From contig CAYYNP010000224.1 in the NCBI GenBank assembly GCA_964472545.1, positions 1-16,734 of the forward strand: 16,734 nucleotides of DNA. The letters are read 5' to 3'. Below the pieces are notes generated by a model. It was not told the DNA's origin. It saw only the letters and a list, made by a program, of their open reading frames with translations, and made no database searches. Origin of the DNA: CAYYNP01 sp964472545 (GTDB taxonomy: Bacteria > Planctomycetota > Planctomycetia > Pirellulales > Thermoguttaceae). Of this stretch, positions 12,706 through 16,734 are shown in pieces. Every line of letters begins with the position of its first letter. Within the stretch, counting starts at the first letter, position 1. A program made the position numbers and the translations under genes.

Positions 12706-13623
12706 ATGGCTGAAGAAAAGACGGCGTTAGAGCAACGTATTGAGTCGAAGGCGTCGATCTTGTTGGCCGAGGTGGCTCCTCCGGCCGGCGGCGATCCGGC
12801 GCCGGTACGTGAAGCGGCCCGAGGTTTTGCGGGAAGGGTCCACGCGCTGGGGATCAGCGACAATCGCGACCGCGTCGGCATGGCGGCCATCGCAGCGGCT
12901 TCGTTGGCGGCGGCCGAAGGCGTCGAGCCGATCCTGCACGTGGTCACCCGCGACCGCAACCGCATCGCGCTGATCTCCAAATGCCTCGGCGCGCAGGCCT
13001 TGGGCATCCGCAATCTGCTCTGCACCAGCGGCACGCACCAGACGCTGGGCCGGTTTCGCGCGGCCAAGAACGTCTTCGACATCGATGCCGTGCAGTTGCT
13101 GGGAACCTATGCGAACCTCAGCGGCGACGGTTCGATCGTGGGCGAGGACGGTATCGCCGGGGCCGGTCCGTTCTGCCTCGGGGCCGTGGCCGCGGTCTAT
13201 GCCGATCCGATCGAGTTGCAGATCATCCGCTTAGCCAAGAAAGTAACGGCTGGCGCCCGATTCCTGATTACCCAACCGATCTTCGACCTGCCGCGATGCG
13301 ACGCATGGTTGGCCAAGGTCACCGAGCGCGGCATCCACGAGAACGTCGCCATCCTGGCGGGCATCCAGCCGTTGCTCAGTGCCGAGGAGGCCAAGGCGGC
13401 CGCCGCCCAACGTCCTTCGCCGGCGATTCCCGAGGAAGTGATCGAGCGGATCTCGTCGGCCGGCGACGCGGCGGCCCAGCGTGCCGCAGGCATCGAAATC
13501 GCCGTAGAGACGATCGGGCGGCTTTCGCAGGTGGGCGCCTTGCGCGGTTTCCAGGTCTGCGGCGACGTCGACCCGGCGGCAGCGCTTCAAGTGATCGAGA
13601 AATCCGGATTGAGGGCCGACTAG
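12706..13623 (+). CDS. metF: MetF-like 5,10-methylenetetrahydrofolate reductase
   Basis: The product has 305 residues, close to bacterial MetF. The ATG has AAGAGGT 5 nt upstream. The family reduces methylene-THF to methyl-THF on FAD. The fold motifs are in place: LLAEVAPPAGGDP with Glu22 (the Glu28 position of E. coli MetF), ILHVVTRDRNR (76-86), VQLLGTYANLSGDG (129-142), and KKVTAGARFLITQPIFD with Gln190 (178-194). The segment NLLCTSGTHQTLG (103-115) corresponds to the loop that in E. coli is RGD with Asp120, and in acetogen-type enzymes LTGDHQ. Here that Asp is Thr110, so the hydride step may differ. No NADH-specific feature is visible. The gene sits between an MvhD-like gene and a GltS-like Fe-S protein starting 2 nt after its stop, which suggests a ferredoxin-linked or complex-bound reductase (inference). 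Confidence 0.85.
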   Translation: MAEEKTALEQRIESKASILLAEVAPPAGGDPAPVREAARGFAGRVHALGISDNRDRVGMAAIAAASLAAAEGVEPILHVVTRDRNRIALISKCLGAQALGIRNLLCTSGTHQTLGRFRAAKNVFDIDAVQLLGTYANLSGDGSIVGEDGIAGAGPFCLGAVAAVYADPIELQIIRLAKKVTAGARFLITQPIFDLPRCDAWLAKVTERGIHENVAILAGIQPLLSAEEAKAAAAQRPSPAIPEEVIERISSAGDAAAQRAAGIEIAVETIGRLSQVGALRGFQVCGDVDPAAALQVIEKSGLRAD

Positions 13624-13625
13624 CC

Positions 13626-15035
13626 GTGCCAGACAAGTACCACATCCACACCGAGCCCGCCGCTCCCCGTGTGCGGCCCGTCGGCAAGCTGGGGATCGTC
13701 GACTGGCGCGAGGACTGCTCGAGCTGCCACAACTGCGTGAAACGCGGCTGCGTCTACGGCTTCTATCGCGAGGAGGCCGATACGCTCCGCGAGAAGAGCG
13801 GCTACCTCGACTACATCTACCAGTGCAAGGGCTGTTTGAACTGCGTGCAAGACTGCACCAAGGGCATTCTCACGCGCGTGGTCAACCCCGAGTACGAACG
13901 CCTCGGCGACGCACACTATACGCCGGATATCATCCTCTCGACGTGGTTCCAGGCCGAGTCGGGCAAGATCCCGGTCTCCGGGGCCGGATACGGCGGACCG
14001 TTTAGCGGCGCGGGCTTCGACGGCATGTGGACCGATATGTCGGAAATCGTTCGACCCACGCGCGACGGCATCCACGGCCGCGAGTACATCAATACCGGCG
14101 TCGACGTGGGGCGAAAGCTGGCCCATCTGGCTTTCACCGACGGGCAGCTTAGCGTGTTGCCTCCGCCGCTGATCGACTTCCCGCTGCCGGTCTTCTTCGA
14201 TGTCATTCCCCGGCAGTTTCGGCGCGGCAACGTGGTGACGGCCGTCTGTCAGGCGGCGGCTGAAATCGGCTCCGTGGCGGTCGTCCGCAGCGACGACGTA
14301 CCAAAGAAGCTCTCCGTAACACAGCGCGGCATCGTTCCCTGGCTGACCCGCGGCGATCTGTCGGAGGCGGCCAACAACGGCGCGCTGGCGGCAGCCATGG
14401 TGATGATCGACGACGGCACCGACGTGGCCGCGGCGCAGGCCAAGCTGAACAGCGCCAACGCCGACCGCATCGTGGCCATCCGCGTGCCGGCCAACCCGGA
14501 CGTTTGTCAGCGCGTCGTGCAACTGGCCGACGGCGGCGCCGAGGTGATCCACCTGGTGTTCGATCGCCATGGGCGAGAAGACGCCCCGCAGCAGCCGCGT
14601 CACATGCGGGCCGTATTGCGGGAAGTCCACACCGCGTTGGTCAAACAGGGCACGCGCGACCTGGTCACGCTCTCGGCCTCCGGCGGCATCGCGTTGGCCG
14701 AGCACATGGCCAAGGCCGTTCTCTGCGGGGCCGATCTGGTGGCGATCGATCTGCCGTTGGTGCTGGCGATGGAATGCCGGTTGTGTGGCGAATGTGCCCA
14801 AGAGCAGCCCTGCCCGATCTCGCTGGAGACGGCCGACGAACGCTACGCGATGCGGCGCGTGGTCAATCTGATGGGCGCGTGGCACCAGCAGCTTATCGAG
14901 TTGCTCGGGGCGATGGGGATTCGCGAAGCTCGCCGGTTGCGCGGCGAGACGGGCCGCTGCATGTTCTTCGAGGACCTGGAGCGCGAGACGTTCGGCCGGC
15001 TGTTCGGCAAGCGAAAGGAGCCGCAGAACTCGTGA
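13626..15035 (+). CDS. Fe-S / glutamate-synthase-like protein 1 (flavin-site motifs absent)
   Basis: The product has 469 residues from a GTG 2 nt after the metF-like stop; a GAGGG lies inside the metF-like end. Two ferredoxin-type motifs are at the N-terminus: Cys31, 34, 37, 42 (C-x2-C-x2-C-x4-C) and Cys67, 70, 73, 77 (C-x2-C-x2-C-x3-C). A distinctive block follows at 118-163 (GAGYGGPF, then DMSEIVRPTRDGIHGREY), then a barrel-like region. The end resembles a GltS FMN domain: TRDLVTLSASGGIALAEHMAKAVLCGADLVAI (343-374). A C-terminal cluster motif is at Cys384, 387, 390, 396. The YAQGAKPGxGG and GGTG segments of GltS are absent, so FMN binding is doubtful. Its partner starts inside its stop codon. 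Function is unknown; I infer an electron-transfer subunit. Confidence 0.75.
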   Translation: MPDKYHIHTEPAAPRVRPVGKLGIVDWREDCSSCHNCVKRGCVYGFYREEADTLREKSGYLDYIYQCKGCLNCVQDCTKGILTRVVNPEYERLGDAHYTPDIILSTWFQAESGKIPVSGAGYGGPFSGAGFDGMWTDMSEIVRPTRDGIHGREYINTGVDVGRKLAHLAFTDGQLSVLPPPLIDFPLPVFFDVIPRQFRRGNVVTAVCQAAAEIGSVAVVRSDDVPKKLSVTQRGIVPWLTRGDLSEAANNGALAAAMVMIDDGTDVAAAQAKLNSANADRIVAIRVPANPDVCQRVVQLADGGAEVIHLVFDRHGREDAPQQPRHMRAVLREVHTALVKQGTRDLVTLSASGGIALAEHMAKAVLCGADLVAIDLPLVLAMECRLCGECAQEQPCPISLETADERYAMRRVVNLMGAWHQQLIELLGAMGIREARRLRGETGRCMFFEDLERETFGRLFGKRKEPQNS

Positions 15036-16603
15036 GCACCACCGACGCATCCACCGCCCGAAGCGAAGTTCAATCGGCCGAAGAGTTCCTCTCGAAGCCC
15101 GACTACGCCGAGGTCTCGCGCGAGGTCCGCCCGGCCCCGCCGCGCTATCGCAACGAGATCGGCAAATACAGCGTCTTTCGTTCGTCGGCCTGCGTGTCGT
15201 GCGGCCGATGCGTCGATATCTGCCCTCACGGAGTCCACGTGCGCCCGGAAGGCTACCGGCAGATGATCCGGCCGTACGAGTACCGCTGCATCGGGCCGAT
15301 GTGTGCCGACACGCAGCGTACGTGTGTGGACACGTGCCCTGAAGGCGCGTTGTCGATGACCGAAAACCCGGCCTTCCGCACCATCGGCGACTGCCGCTGG
15401 ACGGCCGACCTGCTGGCCGCCACCTGGCAGATGGCCGAGACGGGCCACCGGCCGGGGCCGCACCTGGATTGCGAGATCGGCGACAGCGGCGGCGGATTCG
15501 ATCGTTTGCGGCTGCGTTTTCCCGACGCCCCACCGGCCGACTTGCGCCGTGAGGATATATCCACCAAACTGCTGCTGAACCGCCGTGGCGACTCCCGGCC
15601 GAAGCTCGAAATCGGCCTGCCCTGGTACGGCGGCGGGATGTCGTACGGCTCGACCAGCACCAACGTACTGCTGGGCCGGGCACGCACGGCCAAGGCCTTT
15701 AACTCGCTGACTTGCACCGGCGAGGGCGGCTACCTCGACCGGCTGATCCCGTACAAAGACCACATCATCACCCAGATCGCCACCGGGTTGTTCGGCGTGC
15801 GGGAGGAGACGATCCAGCGGGCGCCGATGGTCGAGTTCAAGTACGCCCAGGGCGCCAAGCCGGGGCTGGGCGGCCACCTGTTGGGCGACAAGAACACGCC
15901 CCCCGTGGCCGCGATGCGCGAGGCGGTCGTGGGCACCTCGCTCTTTTCGCCGTTCCCGTTCCATAGCATCTACTCGGTCGAAGACCACAAGAAGCACCTC
16001 GACTGGATCGAGCACGTCAATCCCCGGGCGCTGCTCTCGGCCAAGGTGTCTACGCCGGTCGACGTCGACATGGTGGCCGTCGGCTCGTATTACGCCGGGG
16101 CCCACGTGGTACACCTCGACGGCAGCTACGGCGGCACCGGCGCCGCACCGAACATCGCCAAGAAGAACATCGCCATGCCGATCGAGTACGCCATCGGCCG
16201 CGTACACCAGTTCCTTGTCGACGAGGGCATCCGCGACCGCGTCACCCTGATCGCCAGCGGCGGCATCCGAACGCCGGCCGACGTGGCCAAGGCGATCGCC
16301 CTGGGTGCCGACGGCGTGGTGGTGGGCACCAGCGAACTGGTCGCCGTGAGTTGCATCCGCTGTGGCAACTGCGAAAGCGGCCGGGGATGTGCCCGAGGGA
16401 TCACCACCACCGACCCCGGGCTGATGCCGATGACCACCATCGACTGGGCCACCCAACGGTTGGTCAACTTGAACAACGCCTGGCGGGAGATGTTCGTCGA
16501 GATCCTCTACCGCCTGGGACTCGAGTCGCCGGCGGCCTTGCGGGGGCGGACCGAGTTTTTGGAACACCTGGACTACGAGAACGACACGCCTAAGGGAGTT
16601 TAG
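15032..16603 (+). CDS. Fe-S / glutamate-synthase-like FMN protein 2 (archaeal GltS type)
   Basis: The product has 523 residues. The GTG start overlaps the previous stop by four bases (GTGA), with GGAG 11 nt upstream, so translation is probably coupled. Ferredoxin-like motifs are at Cys54, 57, 60, 64 and Cys86, 91, 98, 102. The GltS FMN domain is complete in order: LPWYGGGMSYGSTS (197-210), TCTGEGGYL (227-235), KYAQGAKPGLGGHLLG (270-285), SPFPFHSIYSVEDHKKHLDW (306-325), HLDGSYGGTGAAP (361-373), and IASGGIRTPADVAKAIALGADGV (407-429). Cys441, 444, 447, 453 may bind another cluster. It resembles archaeal-type glutamate synthase central subunits, but no glutaminase domain or NADPH subunit gene is nearby. 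Glutamate synthesis is therefore not the likely job. FMN-based electron transfer with the MetF-like protein is inferred. Confidence 0.82.
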   Translation: MSTTDASTARSEVQSAEEFLSKPDYAEVSREVRPAPPRYRNEIGKYSVFRSSACVSCGRCVDICPHGVHVRPEGYRQMIRPYEYRCIGPMCADTQRTCVDTCPEGALSMTENPAFRTIGDCRWTADLLAATWQMAETGHRPGPHLDCEIGDSGGGFDRLRLRFPDAPPADLRREDISTKLLLNRRGDSRPKLEIGLPWYGGGMSYGSTSTNVLLGRARTAKAFNSLTCTGEGGYLDRLIPYKDHIITQIATGLFGVREETIQRAPMVEFKYAQGAKPGLGGHLLGDKNTPPVAAMREAVVGTSLFSPFPFHSIYSVEDHKKHLDWIEHVNPRALLSAKVSTPVDVDMVAVGSYYAGAHVVHLDGSYGGTGAAPNIAKKNIAMPIEYAIGRVHQFLVDEGIRDRVTLIASGGIRTPADVAKAIALGADGVVVGTSELVAVSCIRCGNCESGRGCARGITTTDPGLMPMTTIDWATQRLVNLNNAWREMFVEILYRLGLESPAALRGRTEFLEHLDYENDTPKGV

Positions 16604-16624
16604 TGTTTTGTCAAACCTTGATTG

Positions 16625-16734
16625 GGGGTTAGGGTGCCATGGCCCCCCCAGGGGGGGGGGGGGTTGGGGGGCCGGGGGCGGGCGCCCCCCCCCGGGGGCG
16701 GGGGGCCCCCCCGCCCGCCCCGCCGCCAAACCAC
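16625..16734. other. Low-complexity poly-G/poly-C contig end
   Basis: After about 16645 the sequence is almost only runs of G and C with a few other bases, unlike any intergenic region in the window. It is most likely an assembly or sequencing artefact at the end of a contig. No feature is called in it. Confidence 0.7.

Noticed and set aside
15032..16603. Annotating the second GltS-like protein as glutamate synthase
   Set aside because: No glutaminase domain and no NADPH subunit gene are nearby. The operon partners are MetF-like and MvhD-like, so only the domain name is supported.
13620..16729. Very long minus-strand open frames (687 and 628 codons) opposite the GltS-like genes
   Set aside because: Low-information Arg/His/Gly-rich translations exactly antisense to motif-rich genes; no ribosome site or family motif.

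Overview
The window is GC-rich bacterial chromosome, most likely from a planctomycete of the Pirellulales type and probably a metagenome contig, since the last ~110 bases collapse into poly-G/poly-C. The planctomycete assignment is an inference. It rests on an OprO/P-type porin, a secreted protein with 28 cysteines, a DUF2617-like protein, a small REP-type transposase of the YGxWLPNDPRGS family, and scattered palindromic repeats between single genes. No rRNA, tRNA, CRISPR array or phage module was seen.

Left part (1-5600): a phosphate-selective-porin-like outer-membrane protein (200-1612), a secreted cysteine-rich protein (1718-2374), an OmpA-domain lipoprotein (2693-3523) flanked by G-rich 14-bp repeats, and an orphan hisH (3848-4453) behind a good sigma-70-like promoter. 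A minus-strand cluster follows: a CPBP membrane protease (5584-6345), a doubtful ORF overlapping a large palindrome (5254-5556), and the DUF2617-like gene (4608-5147) with its own TATAAT promoter and a leader hairpin.

Middle part (6500-11750): an endonuclease III/MagIII-like DNA glycosylase, a REP-associated transposase pseudogene broken by one TAG codon and bracketed by REP-like palindromes, rarA, a zinc-ribbon membrane protein, a LysM/YkuD protein whose catalytic Cys is Gly, a perfect 28-bp inverted repeat, and pyrE.

Right part (11870-16603) is the most interesting. A promoter (11872-11900) and a folded ~235-nt leader precede four tightly spaced genes: an MvhD/FlpD-like iron-sulfur protein, a MetF-like methylenetetrahydrofolate reductase, and two different proteins that each join N-terminal [4Fe-4S] motifs to a glutamate-synthase-like (GltS) FMN domain. 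In acetogens MvhD and MetF sit with HdrABC. Here two GltS-like Fe-S proteins take that place, one with the full flavin-site motifs and one without them. I infer a soluble Fe-S/flavin complex that couples methylene-THF chemistry to a ferredoxin-like or thiol/disulfide partner. This is a hypothesis from gene order and motifs only.

At least three unrelated palindromic repeat families lie in the intergenic spaces: a GTTTAG-headed REP, a 33-bp arm palindrome, and the GGGGACAGGTCCAATTTG element. Two G-rich tandem clusters able to form quadruplexes are also present.
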